NCBI RefSeq assembly: GCF_000485595.1 | Contig: NW_014577066.1 | Span: 199,908-256,468 of the forward strand | Source: Priapulus caudatus | Lineage: Eukaryota; Priapulida; Priapulimorpha; Priapulimorphida; Priapulidae | Direction: 5' to 3' | DNA: 56,561 nucleotides | Shown: in pieces, positions 33,056-46,200 of the stretch | Layout of the letters: each line of letters opens with the position of its first letter | Numbering within the stretch: the stretch's first letter is position 1 | Program-made: the position numbers and the translations under genes | The notes under the pieces: generated by a model | What the model saw: only the letters and a program-made list of their open reading frames with translations | Databases searched by the model: none | Told to the model about the DNA's origin: nothing

Positions 33056-36000
33056 CTAGAATCTGGTTCCCCACGAATCGAATTCAGAGCTGTGGCAGCC
33101 ATCTTCACTTTCTTCGTGTTCATCAATCATGTGCCTGATTCTGAACAGACTGCAACACACAAGGCTTGATAACTTCAGATAGATTAAATAATCGTCAACT
33201 TGTATATAATAAACAATTTCACGTGGGAAATTCAGTAGGTGTGGTGCATCAAAAACGAGTAGATAATGGATATAGTAGGAGTTACTATAAAATACAAAAC
33301 ACTGCAGCCACATACATGTGACACCTATTGATAGGTTTTTAGTGTGCAATCACACACATATCTTCTGCAATACAGTAGCTTAGTAATCGACGAGCATACC
33401 TAGTTTTAAGCAGGTTTTGGTGTGCATCCGTGCTTAATAGCACCTCCTCTTGCTTCTTGATCGCCAATTCCTCCTCGTCAACTGTACGCAGCTTCACTCC
33501 CAGCTTGATTGTGTGCATAATCTCATCCCAGCCACCTGAAATGGTCAACTCTTCAATGGTGAATTCCGAAACGAGACAGCAATACTTTGAATGAATGAAA
33601 ATGATTCTGAAAAAAATCGAATGCTGTATGCAGAATAATGTACACAGCCTACTCATTATTGTAAACATTAGGCAAGTAGTCCACAACCACACTACAGCGA
33701 CACAGATATCTATCGGTGAGATCAGTGATAGAGCACAAATACGACACTAACCGCCCGACGGCGTCACATCCGGCGCTTTCTTCATAGGCTTCGTTTTCTT
33801 GAGTTTTTTCAGTGCGGACTGCAACTCCCTCAGGTCGGGCATGTGCGGCCTGGATGGCGCCGGCTTTACCTTCGGCTTCTCCTGCGGTTTCACTTCTCCC
33901 CTCGGTCTTGCTGCCGTAGGTGTGTCCGCCTGGGGCTGGGGTGGAGGTACCGGCGGCGGAGGCGGTGGCGGGGGAGGGGCAGTAGCCCCAGGGCTAGTTC
34001 TTGGCGGGGGAGGGTGCGGTGCCTCGGGGCTCGGTGGGGGAGGGGCCGTGGTGCCGGGGCTGGTTCTCGGTGGGGACGTGCGCTGTATGCTCGGCGGGGC
34101 GTCGTCGGCGAAGTGGTCCGTCTCGAACGTGAACGGCGGCTTGCTGCATCGCGCAGGACTGCGGCGTGCCTGCTTCGACGCACGCTGTCTGGGCACCGGC
34201 ACCCTCGCTGGCACGCACTCTACTGCGAGGCTGTCATCGGAAGTACAGTCAAGAGAATACTCAGGAACGTCGATGGTGGCGGGCGTCGGGTACTTCTGTG
34301 AGCAGACGAAAGTGGATACCTTTGAGTGAGTTTCGAATGTACAACGATGACTAATATATTAATTATAATAATACACGTGTGACTTATTCATAAATCAGTA
34401 AAATAAAATCACAATGTAATTGAAGTTTTTTGGATATGTGTAATGATCATAACATTAGGCGTTTCACACTGGCGCGAATTAGCGGGATGCAAATCCCGGT
34501 TTTTGCATCACGATCGAAATACCGAGATTATTACAAGTGTGAACGCAATAATCTCACTAATAATCGCACTTTTGACTGCGATTATTTGGAATTAGCGCGA
34601 TTATTTGCGTGTGTGAACGCTCGCGCAAATAATCCCGTCATTCCAAGCGAGTGAGCAGTGAGCATGCGCAGTGAGCATCATTCCGGCAGTGAGCATGCGC
34701 AGTGAGCATCATTCCGGCAGTGAGCATGCGCAGTTCGATTAATGCGAGATATTTCCACCTGTGTGAACAACGACACAATTATCTCGGTATTTCCATCGCG
34801 ATTAGCATCGCGGTTTTTCTTGTGTGTGAACACGCCTATTTTGTTGATATTACATATTTCTCAAATTGCCCTGCTACTTTGTTACTAGTCTGCAACGACT
34901 ATACATTCGTAACGTGAACACACCATTCTGTACTTTTGTATTCTAGCCAGTGTCTTCCTCCTCTCTTCTGCCAGTCGCTCTTTCCTCGAATTACTGTTCT
35001 GCTTATCCTCTTCTCGTTTCTGAAGAATAACAAAACAAGAAGAGGTGAGATTTCTAAATATCAGAAAAGGCAACCAAAAACTTGGCAACAGTTTCACAAT
35101 ATTATTTGTAGATGCTCAAATTGGAAATCCGTGCAAAACTTGTAAAACACCTTCGTGCAACACTTTGTGGTAGTATAAACATGCAGTGCCACTCACATCA
35201 CAAGGACCCATTGTCAGAAAAATTATAAGTAGTTATAACATCATAAGTCTAAAATTGTCATAACTTAATAGTCTTATGAAGTGAAGTGTCATGTAAAAGT
35301 TTATGTATTAAATAAAGTTTTAGTATTATGATAGTTATAACTATTTATGATGTTCCTGATAACAGGGTCCACGTCCCCCTCCTAGCATCATACAACTGTA
35401 CACAACTGTACGACAGCCAGATATGACCTACACGTCAGAATCAAAGGGCTCAGAATCAGTGCTTCCATCTTAGTAGGTACCTCATAGCTTGAACCTCAAT
35501 GTTTTATGCTATTACATGACCATAGTCCATCTGTGTCACTCTCCCCATCTGATCACGTTTACCCAGAGACTGTAGTAGGTGCGTGCCATTTAAGCTATAC
35601 CTTTTGTACAGCATGGTGTTTAAGATAAAGTGCCTTGTCTTCTTGTCCTTTCTCCATTTTAGACTGTCTACCCTTTGCCAAAGCATCCTGTTTAAAGGAA
35701 ACACAGATTAACACAGTAATAGACGTTCCCACACAGCGTGTAGTTCTAGTGGATTCTTGGTCCATAGAGCAAGACAATCAACATTTCTATTTATATTCTA
35801 CTGGCCCACACGGTTAAGAAAAAATTCAGGGAAGCACAGTTTCAATCGGTATTTTCACAGCATAACTTATAGACAAAATACTCCGGAATGCAGATGTTCA
35901 CAGACGCACGCACGCACGCACTCATGCACACGCACACAATTTCAGTGGAGCATACCCACCTAGTCCCACTACTGCATAACCCAATCTGTTCATTCCCAAC

Positions 36001-39000
36001 CCATCAATTCATTTGTAAAGGAGCTGGCACTTCTTGCACCTCAATCACCTCTAGCATGCACCTTACTATTAGTACATAATATAGGTAAATCAAGATTTAA
36101 AAAAATCGCAATTAAAGATATACGAGTCTCTGTTATACACCCATTCCAGCAAAAATACTATACATCTGATTCAAACCCCAATGTCTTACTAGCAGACCGC
36201 GCACGGTGTTCCCGTCGGTCCCCCACGCACCTTTTTGTCGCGGATGAACAGCTTTCTCCTGTACAGCATGGTGATGCGGTTCTTCAGCTGCTGGATTGCG
36301 GGGTCAAGCTTCGCCGCATCCTCAATCTCATCACTAAAGGTCTCCGGCAGCGACGACAGGTCCTCCACAGCGTCAAAGAACACCGACTCACACGCTGAAA
36401 CGACGGTGCCCGGTTATCATGGCAACCCGTTACGGCATGTACCACAGCATTCAGTTACCATGGCAACCAGCTACGATGGTAACCAGTTACAATTGTTGCC
36501 GTTTACCATGGCAATCAGTTACCATGGTGGCCAATTACAATTATTGATCATGGAGGCAATCAATTTAGTAAACATATTTACCTATACTAAGGCTGTGAAG
36601 CTTTAGCTAGGCATTCCAATCCTCTTATAAATCAGAACTTCTTCTCTAAATGGTTTGTTAAGTTTATGCACCAAGAATGTCACACAGGAAGCTGATGCAG
36701 AGTTGATAGGCACAGAGGTGGCTGCTAAATAACCAAGCTACATGTCCTTGCGTGCGCGACTCACCTTTATTAGCTATTAGCAGCTTGTTGAGGCGCCTCC
36801 GCATCTCTCGCTCCTCCTCTCCTATGATCTCTAGTCGCACGTCGTATATTTGCACTTGTTGAGCATATATGGCCGTCTCTAGCCGCTCTAGTTTGCTGGC
36901 CACATCACCCATGTTTTGAACGTTTATAAGCTGGGAAGGGAAGCAAGACTCGTCTTTAGCACAGAGCAATTAGTGATTCTGGTACAGATTCGTAAAGCAG
37001 TCTAAAGCATGTCTCAAGCCATAAGTTGTTTTGAATCTGCTTGCACATACTGTTTTACTACTCCTAAGTGTGATAATTACGTATTAATTTAAAATCTATG
37101 CTCTTCCGCATGCATAACTTCAACAACAAAACAAAAACTGCTAAATAACGATTTAAAAAAAAGTCAAATCAAAAACTGCTGCCGGAATCACGTGAATAAA
37201 TGCACCTGCTGTTCCAGCTTGTCTCGCTTGTGCTCATGCTGCCGCCTGGTGGCAGCTAACAGATAGACTCGCTCTGTGTAGAGGCGACCTTGCACGTCCT
37301 CTAGACGATCCATACACTCCACCTCAAAGTCAACCTTACCGACTAGTCGACTATCGGTGAGCATTCGGTCTCTCTGAGCTACAGATGGAAATAGTCACGA
37401 GCCAACAGTGGTCAAGAATAGTTGAGAACGAGATTGGCAGACGATTATTCCCGTAATAAAAAAGTTATTGTGTACAACGATGGCTCGTTAGCAAGATATT
37501 GCTAAGTTCATTAACCTCCGATACCACAAGGTGCAATATTCGAAATAGATTTTAAAAGATAAGAGGGCCTGGACCCTAACACAAAGAACTGAAAGAACTT
37601 TGAAGCGTTCCACATTGTGTCACATCAACTGCCACTGTACCGACTTGCACTTGTTTGTCTAAACTGGCTTCATGCCATGCGTGACAACAAATTTAACAAG
37701 ATGTCATTAAACAGGTTTTTTGTCACTAAACCACATTGTTCCATTTTTTTCCAATGACTTCCTCTTAATGTCCAATGCAGATTTACCGTTACCATTCCGT
37801 GCGAATTTACTGTGCCCTGCGACCCGACAGATTGACTGTGCACGTTGTCATGGTTACCTGCGAGTAGTTCCGTCGTCTGCGTGTAGTACTTGACGTATAA
37901 TTCAGCAATGACGTCGATCGCTTGCACGTATTGTTCATGCCACTCGCTGAACACATCACGATACTGCTGCTTAACCCGCTCACCAACCTCCTCGCTCTGC
38001 AGATAGGACTTCGCTTCTCGAACCTTGTTCAGCGCCACCTGTTGGCAGTTACAACCAGCGATTAAAGACTTGGTATGCATTCGAATGTGATCCCGTGTAG
38101 CGTACACACAGTCACAATGCTTACGAATAGAGTAATGCACAGAGGCACGCACCCACACATATCAGGAGAGAAATTAATTTGGATTTATATAAATAATAAA
38201 GGGGTAACTATATTATATATTACAAATGCGTACGACTTACACACCTAGAGAACTATCGAACTCTGGTGACAGAGTTCTCTGGTTTTATTACCTTTCCGTG
38301 TGCCTATTAGCCACACTTCCAAAACCCTTGTCTCAATGATATTAAAATCCCTCTTTTGCTCATTCATTTGTCAATGTAATATAACAAGAATGCTAATTTT
38401 AAAAGCAGGTTGACTAGATCCATTGCTATTATTACACAACTACATGTATGTGAAGGTCAACCTGCACAGGTTTAAATGCTTGCAATGCATCATCTTTACA
38501 CAACTTGGCATAGTCCTTGCCCAACTGACAGATGTGGCCCTGAAAATTTCTCATGCGTACGTACAAGACCTACATTTTATGCACTCCATTCATATTGACT
38601 CGCACAGGCTGCCATTTGTACTCACACACAGCAAATTCACGCATTGTGAATTCGTCAACCATGAAAGCTGCACTTGCTACATATTTGGCTTTTTTCGCAA
38701 GTAGGTCATATATAAGTTACGCTCATACTAAAGGTCTATGTCCCCCAGGGTACTGCCGGTGCGTACCCTGGGTGCGGTCCGGTATACTATCTGATATGGT
38801 TAGGGTTAGGGTTAGGGAGTAGGAGTAGGTGACTCCCTAGACTCTTTAGTGGAGTAGGCGAGGTACGGTCCAGCATATTAGATAGTACCAGCAGAGCATA
38901 TAAATCACATTGATTGATATCGACGAATCACACAACCGAATCTAAGTATTGGGCCACCCTTCAAAAAATTGTTTGTTTCCCCTTTACCTACTCGCCTCTC

Positions 39001-42000
39001 AGGGTACCGAGTAGGTAGGTAGGTGAAAAATCTTTTTTATTTTGTTTCGACAAGATGTGTGTATGTATATTGTATATTCTGTTTTGTGTATATGTTTTTG
39101 CGGAACAAATTTGATTTTTTTTTTTGGCGAAACGAAATAATTTTTGGTTTGTTTTAATCGGCCAATAAAATGTGTCGAGTAGCGGCGTTTTGGCGAGTCG
39201 GTCGGTAAAGGGGAAACAAGCAATATTTTATCTTAGGCCTTGTAAAATAAGTGCAATTAATCAGACTTGATCATAGTTTTCACATGGGTTTTCATAAAAG
39301 ATTACAACAATAAGTTTAACTTCAGCTATGCTGAGAACATGAGTAAATTTATGCAAGATTGCTTTTTTACAAGCACAATACGATAACAAAGCTTCACTTT
39401 TAATGAAGGGGAGCTTCCATCTGCCTACATAGTAAAGACATGTCCTACAGTAAAAATCTTTTGCATTGTAGGGAAAATGCCATTCAATAAAAAATTAATG
39501 CACATACTGTACATTTTAAAATATTATGAGCACTGTGTAGGCAATGTGAATCATATGCGATGGTTGGTACAGTTAGTAAAACCCTGATTTTATCCGCCCC
39601 GACTTAATGCGAATTCGGATATAACGCGATAAGTCATTGGACCTTTTTTTGCTCTCTCCGGAACCGAAAAGTTTTTCGCTGAGTTAAGCCGGGCTTAGGT
39701 CAGATTGTGATTGAATGTGACGCGACTCGACACATTGCAACTCAATGCGACTGCAGTGCCTAGGTCGACAGCGACACGACTGACAGCGATGAGCAACGAC
39801 TGACACTGGCAGTCACAGAAGTTGCAACAACAAGTTATTCATGGCATTCTTTACCTGCCAGGTAATTTACTTGCCAGAAGGTAAACGTGCAAAAAACGGG
39901 TCAAATAAGTCAAAAATAGGGGTGTTTAGGATGTTAGGTCAACATTGGGTCAGTTTATACGCTGATTTTCTTGAGCCCCAATTCAGTGAGAACCTGCTTT
40001 TTTCGCGATGACATTTTATGGACCTCAACGATCGTGTTATGACGGGACCACACTGCATTAGGAATGCAGAGACAACACAAAACACCCATACAAATGCATC
40101 AATTTGTACCTCACGCAGGTCAAGAAATGGTTGCAGTTGCATGTTGTAGAGTTCAGCCAGTTCTACGTGCACATTTCCAAGTGCCATCTCCTCTTTAGAG
40201 TACCACTCTTTGAGCTTCTGTAGACTGGTAATTGAGTTTCTCTCCAGTAAAAACCGATTGACCTGCTCCCTTGCTCGACTGAGGTTATCACGACGAGCCT
40301 GCAGTCTAAGTTCGCTGATGTCTTCCAGATATTCCTCGATATTGATCTCTTCGAACATAGTCTGTATGAGCAACTTTTCGCCACATATCTCCAGCGCTAT
40401 CTGCATGTAGAGTTCCAATTGTTCGCACAAGCTCTGCGGAATCTCGGTGAAATAGAAGAGCGACCAGATGCCGTGGTACTCGATGGGGAGGTCGGGAAGG
40501 TAGGCTGCGAGTGCTGGCTGTAAGAGGCACAGTTGATCGTGCACGCCACGAATGTCCTGCAGACTGAACAGCCCCGCCCAGCTGTGCTGCTCATCTCCGG
40601 TCACCGTGCGGTGGCTCCCTCTGCAGGTGATTGCGAGTTTTCCCTCTACTTTGTTCCACGCAATGATGAAGTGGAGACGGCGTTTCGGTGAGTCGTCGAG
40701 GAACATGTCTGGTTTTATAGCCACCCAGCCTTCCAGACTTCCATAATCTATGTCCTGAAAGAAAAGGCAGTACAGGTTGTCTAAAACTGCTTTGCACAAC
40801 CTTAGAACAAGCACCCAAACACAATAGATTCAATGACATTGATCCGCATTATTGCCAAGAAAAATTATTTGGTTGAAATAAATTTGGAAATATGCATCGT
40901 CATTTAAAGATGATACCAACTATCTGAACAAATTTTTGGTCGAACGACAAAGCAGTTTAAGATTAGAAAATGACTGCCATCGCACATAGTGTTTTCCTGT
41001 AGCTTCATCATTTCTGTCATTGCTTATCATCTCATGAATATTTCTGCAGGTACTCGTTTTCAATTTTGTGAAAAATGCAAATTTCTTTAATGGTTATGGC
41101 TTTATGGGATTCTACCAATGTTACAAACAACTTTATTTTTTTGGAACTTTGTGAGAATATGAATTACCAAAATCACAAGCAATGATGCTGGTAACTAAGC
41201 GCCCTTAGTAGAACGTGGTTGGGTGGTATTAATTTTATTTTATGTTACAGGAGTATTTGCTTTGAGAGGAGCATTGACATTTTGTGAAACACCACTATAT
41301 AGATTAAGGAATGAATGAAAATATTTGTTTTTGTTCTCTCCTAATAGATTATTATGCAATTAAAATAGCCAATTCTCCATATGAGCAACTAAATTTGTGA
41401 AAATTCTAGGTCACTGATCACAGATGTGAGAGACAGCTCCAAGAAACGGTCATGGATTGAAAGATCATTGTAAATTGTATGTAGCATGTAGGTGTATTGA
41501 CGTTGGTCTCACAGCATCTGTCAGGCAGCAGCAACCTATTCAACCTGATCCTTTACTTGATCTTTAATCTGGATACTTTGATCTGATACTTTAGTCGAAA
41601 TACAAGAATGAATCTACTACTAGTAGCAGTATCTAGGAATTACCAGCGCAAATCCACTTTAGGCACCTTAGGTATCACGACGTGATGCACAGATTTCTGT
41701 GTATCATCAACTGATACACAGACTGTCCGTATATCAAGGAATGATGCAAAAACCCTAACCCTAACCCTAAGTCATAAAGTATAACCTTAGCCTTAGGTAT
41801 CACGAAGTGTGTTAGGGTTAGGGTTAGGGTTAGAGTTTTTGCATCATTCCTTGATATACGGAAAGTCTGTGCATTAGTTGATGATACACAGAAATCTGTG
41901 CATCACTTCGTGATACCCTAAGGTGCCTCAAGTGGATTTGCACCGGAATGCCCCCCCCCCTAACTCTATGGCCATGCAGACTTCAGCTACGTCCGTCTCA

Positions 42001-42367
42001 CGTGTGGCTCCTAGCACAATAGTTACTACGAGTGTCCTATGGCAGCGTAGAATAATCTGATCCAATACCTACTACACCACACATTACTTAGCATCGCAAC
42101 TCCGTTGATAATCAAATGCGTCAATGTCAACAACAATGGCATGCACTCGCAATCATGTGAGTGTTTATCATATCTTGTTTATCAACTTACCTCCATACTT
42201 CCTTTGTGTTTCACACAGTCCTACACAGTCACGTCAAATGGATGCTATGACATTCCCTGAGTAGTGCTCTGGTGGGTCATGTGCTGTAGCAATTACTAGA
42301 GATCAGCTGGAGAGGCTCCAAATAATCACAAAGAAGAATGAACACCTACTGACCTTTCTCTCGCCAT
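33056..42367 (-). CDS. WHAMM/JMY-type actin nucleation-promoting factor
   Basis: Members activate Arp2/3 to build branched actin on membranes; WHAMM also binds microtubules and JMY has nuclear roles. Coding exons, minus strand: 42,367-42,350 (tentative); 40,754-40,110; 38,539-38,462; 38,038-37,858; 37,378-37,206; 36,930-36,765; 36,394-36,231; 35,687-35,601; 35,019-34,924; 34,295-33,752; 33,535-33,400; 33,149-33,056. Phases agree; 2,382 nt or 793 aa (human WHAMM 809). The N-terminal domain has GSLEGWVAIKPDMF, HFIIAWNKVEGKLAITC, SWAGLFSLQDIRGVHDQLC and LYNMQLQPFLDLRE. A long coiled coil follows (MDRLEDVQGRLYTERVYLL, LERLETAIYAQQVQIYDVRL, AIQQLKNRI). Then a polyproline segment (TSPGTTAPPPPSPEAP and P10), a weak WH2-like stretch (LRELQSALKKLKKTK), a WH2 motif (WDEIMHTIKLGVKLRTV), a connector (LLKTSLFRIRHMI) and an acidic end with Trp (EESEDG to FDSWGTRF). 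The 18-nt first exon (MARERS) rests on phase only. Whether it is nearer WHAMM or JMY cannot be decided; it may predate their split. Confidence 0.88.
34457..34837. mobile_element. 381-bp MITE with empty site in second locus copy
   Basis: The ends are AGGCGTTTCACACTGG and GTGTGTGAACACGCCT, an imperfect inverted repeat. ATT lies on both sides (34,454-34,456 and 34,838-34,840). The second copy of the locus reads CATAACATTTTGTTG at about 45,215-45,229, the exact site without the element and with one ATT. The interior has three tandem units of CAGTGAGCATGCGCAGTGAG followed by CATCATTCCGG. A 3-bp duplication with such ends suggests a PIF/Harbinger-like element. Confidence 0.85.
38733..38893. mobile_element. 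Truncated fold-back element with TTAGGG core (family A)
   Basis: The left end GGTCTATGTCCCCCAGGGTA, the TTAGGG run and the GAGTAGGCGAGGTACGGTCC word are present. The outer part of the right arm is missing after GATAGTACCAG. It lies in a WHAMM/JMY intron. The corresponding noisy copy is at 49,238-49,397. Confidence 0.75.
41647..41941. mobile_element. Fold-back element with CCCTAA/TTAGGG core (family B)
   Basis: The left arm (GCAAATCCACTTTAGGCACC, TATCACGACGTGATGCACAG, GATATACGG-type end words) is complementary to the right arm ending AAGTGGATTTGC. CCCTAACCCTAACCCTAA lies at the inner end of the left arm and TTAGGGTTAGGGTTAGGGTT at the inner end of the right arm, so the telomere-type runs are part of the arms. 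It lies in the first WHAMM/JMY intron. The second locus copy has it at about 53,165-53,485. Confidence 0.85.
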
Positions 42368-42850
42368 CTGACGTTATTTGTTTTCATCACGTGATCTCGA
42401 TCACAATAAAAGTAGCATGGCATTCGTACACAAGAGTTTCATCAGAGGTTTTATATAATCATAGCAATTTGTAAATTAATTCAAAAAATAAATAAATAAG
42501 CGACTCCAAATTTCAAATTATTTTTATAAATACTCTGTCGAGAAAATGTTTCTTTTATTATAAAAGACAAACTTTTTGTAAACGCTGAATCATTTATCAA
42601 CGCCAAAGTCTACCCTGCCAAAACTGATCAATGTGCACCGTGTTCCAGTTATATTCTGTTTTCCGAATCCAAAAGATGTCCAGGTCCAGGGCAAGTCTTC
42701 GGTTCTATTCTGTTATTGGCTTTGTACAGCCGAGAACAGGCTGTGTTCCTTATAGTAACCATAGATGTTAATATAGTATGCGTATTTATAGGATACTATT
42801 ACTATTAGTAAATATTAGTATTACTGACACTGTAAGTGTATCTGTTGTGC

Positions 42851-43280
42851 CCAAACTTGGAATCTTGCACAAACTTGGAATTTCAGCGCATCCACAGTTT
42901 GGGCAACCAATCTTGAGATTGGGCAAACAGAGGTAAACACAAAACAGAGCTTGCACAAACATATGATTATTAGGATTTCAAATGTTATATCATAACTATA
43001 ACTATAAGTATAAGTATAAAGGTCGTATACCTTCTTTCCTCAATGAGTTTGGCACCTTTGTATAAATAATAAATGATTATAATAAATAATTGGATAAATA
43101 TGAGATAAATCCTTTCCTAGTTTGCACCACCCACACCACACACTCGCTATGAGCGGTTGTTGAATCACCGACTGTTTTCAGTTTGCACAATCTTGAGATT
43201 GTTCAGCCAAACTAGGGAATCCGCAGTTTGGGCAGCACAATCGTTGCACAATCTCGAGATTGGGCAGATTCCAAGTTTGG
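42851..43280. mobile_element. Fold-back element at the duplication junction
   Basis: CCAAACTTGGAATCTTGC at the left is complementary to GCAGATTCCAAGTTTGG at the right. Further paired words are CAATCTTGAGATTGGGCA and CAGTTTGGGC. It occupies almost exactly the gap between the end of the first locus copy (about 42,835) and the start of the second (about 43,285). Confidence 0.7.
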
Positions 43281-46200
43281 TTACAGCATAATTTGCAAAT
43301 CAAGACTTTATATAATCTCTTGGCAATACGTTGGCGTAAATTGACAACTGCTATAAATAATGTTAAGTAAGATGTATTTAGATAATATATATTACATTAT
43401 GATTCCTATTATTTACTTCGAAAATTCGTGTCAACACTGAAATTGTTCTCACCAACAATTCACTGTCACCCTCGACGTCGCTAATAATTTCACGCACATG
43501 GTACTTATAACCCACTGCAACTATCATAAGCAATATACAGAGCATAGGAAGATGGATGGAATATTAATACACGTGGAAAAGATAAAGCATATCTACTGCA
43601 TTGAAAACTGGGTTGTCGACACATGTTTGCACATGTATCGTGCCTACCGCTGATGACATAAGCAGCAAAAGGCATCAGTTTATATTTGAAAGACACCACC
43701 GCTGGCTGCATTCGTTATCGCTGTGTGCAGACCCTTTTCAGTCGGACTGGCTAGAATCTGGTCCCAACGAATCGAATTCAGAGGCTGTGGCAGCCATCTC
43801 ATTTTTCTTGCGTGTTCATCGATCATGTGCCTGATTCTGAACAGACTGCAACACAAAGCTTTTTGATTAACTTCAGATAGATGCAAATAATCGTCACTTG
43901 TATCTAATAAACAATTTCAGCGTGGGAAATTCAGTAGGTGTGTGGGCATCAAAAACGAGTAGATCAATGGATATAGTAGGAGTTACTATAAAATGGCAAA
44001 AACCTGCAGGCACATACATGTGTCAGCGCTAATTGATAGGTTTTTCAGTGTGGCAATCACACAGCATATTCTTCTGCAATTCAAGTGACACAGTAGGGCT
44101 TAGTAATCGACTACGGGCATACCTAGTTTTAAGCAGTTTTTTGGTGTGCATCGGTGCTTAAATAGCACCTCCTCTGCTTCTTGATCGGGCAATTCGCTCT
44201 GCGTCACTGTACGGCAGCTTCACTCCGCAGCTTGATTGTGTGGCATAATCGCTCATCGCGCAGCCACCATTGAAATGGTCAACTCTTCATGGTGAATTCC
44301 GAAACGAGAGCAGCAATACTTTGAATGAATGAAAATGATTCTGAAAAAATCGAATGCTGTATGCAGAATAAATGTACAACAGCCTACTCATTATTGTAAA
44401 CATTAGGCAAGTAGTCAGCAACACACTACAGCGACACAGATATCTATGCGTGAGATCAGTGATTAGTAGCACTAAATACGAGCACTAACCGCCGCGACGG
44501 CGTCACATCCGGCGCTTTTCTTCATAGGCTTGCGTTCTGCTGAGTTTTTTTTGCAGTGGCGACTGCAACTCCCTGCAGGTCGGGGCTATGTGCGGGCGCT
44601 GGATGGCAGGCCGCTTACGCTTCGGCTTCTGCGCTGCGGTTTGCAACTTCTCCCTCGGTCTTGCTTCGTAGGTGTGTCCGTCTGGGTGTGGTGGAGGTAC
44701 CGGCGGCGAGGGCGGTGGCGGGGGAGGGCAGTAGCCGCGGCAGGGCTAGTTCTTGCGGGAGGGTGCGGTGCTCGGGGCTGCGTGGGGGAGGGGCCGTGTG
44801 CCGGGCTGGTTCTCGTGGGGACTGCGTGTATGCTCGGCGGGGCTTTCGGTCGCGAAGTGGTCCGTCTCGGAACGTGAACGGGAGCGGCTTGCTGCATGCC
44901 GCGCAGGACTGGCGGCGTGGCCTGCTGACGCACGCTGTCTGGGCAGCGGGCGGCACGCCTCGCTGCTAACGTCACCTCTACTGCGAGGCTGTCCATCGGA
45001 AATGTACAGTCAAGAGAATACTCAGGAACGTCGATGTGCAGGCGTCGGGTACTTCTGTGAGGCAGACGAAAGTGGTACCTTTGGCAGTGAGTTTGCGAAT
45101 GTACAATCGATGACTAATATATTGAATTATAAATAATACACTGAGTGACTTTTCATAAATCAGTACATAAAATCACAATGTAATTGAAGTTTTTTGATAT
45201 GTGTAATGATCATAACATTTTGTTGATATTAGCATATATTTCTCAAATTTTGCCCTGCTACTTTGTTACTAGTTGCAACGACTAACTGCATTCGAAGCGT
45301 AACACACCATTCTGTAGCTTTTTGTATTCTAGTCCAGTGTCTTCCTCCCTCTCTCTGCAGATCGGCTCTTTCGAATCGATTTACTGTTCTGCTTATCCTC
45401 TCTCGTTCATGAGAAATAACAACAGAAGAAGGTGAGATTTCTAAATAGTAGAAAAGGCAACAGGCAAAACTTTGCAACAGTTTCCAATATTATTTGTAGA
45501 TGCTCACATTGGAAATCCGTGCAAGACTTGTAAAACACCTTCGGCACACTTTGTGTAGTATAAACATGCAGCTGGCCAGGCTCAGCATGCACAAGGACCT
45601 ATTGTCAGAAAATTATAAGTAGTTATAACAATCATAAGTCTAAATTGTCATAACTTATGAAGTGAGTGTCACTGTAAGTTATGACATTTTTAGTATTATG
45701 ATAGTTTATTATGATAACTATTTTATGATGTTTCTGATAACAGGTCCACGGTCCCCTCCTAGGCATCATACAACTGTACACAACTGTAAGCGACAGCGGC
45801 AGATATGACGCTCACGCAGAATGCAAGGGCTCAGAATGCAGTGCTTCCATCTTAGTAGGTACCTCATAGCTTGAACCTCTATGTTTTATGGCTATTACAT
45901 GACGGCATAGTCCATCTGTGTCACTCTCCCCATGCTGATCACGTTTACCCAGAGACTGTAGTAGGTGCGTGCCATTTAAGCTATTTAGCTTTTTTTGTAC
46001 AGCATGGTGTTTAAGATAAAGTGCCTTGTTCTTCTGTCCTTTGCTCGCATTTTTTAGAACTGTCCTACCGCTTTTGCCAAAGCATCCTGTTTAAAGGAAA
46101 CACAGATTAAACAACAGTAAATAGACGTTCCACACAGCATGTAGTTCTAAGTGGATTCTTGGTCCATAAGAGCAAGCAATCAATCAACATTTCTAATTTT

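Noticed and set aside
33799-34329. Plus-strand frame of about 176 residues, glycine-rich
   Set aside because: It is the complement of the WHAMM/JMY polyproline exon.
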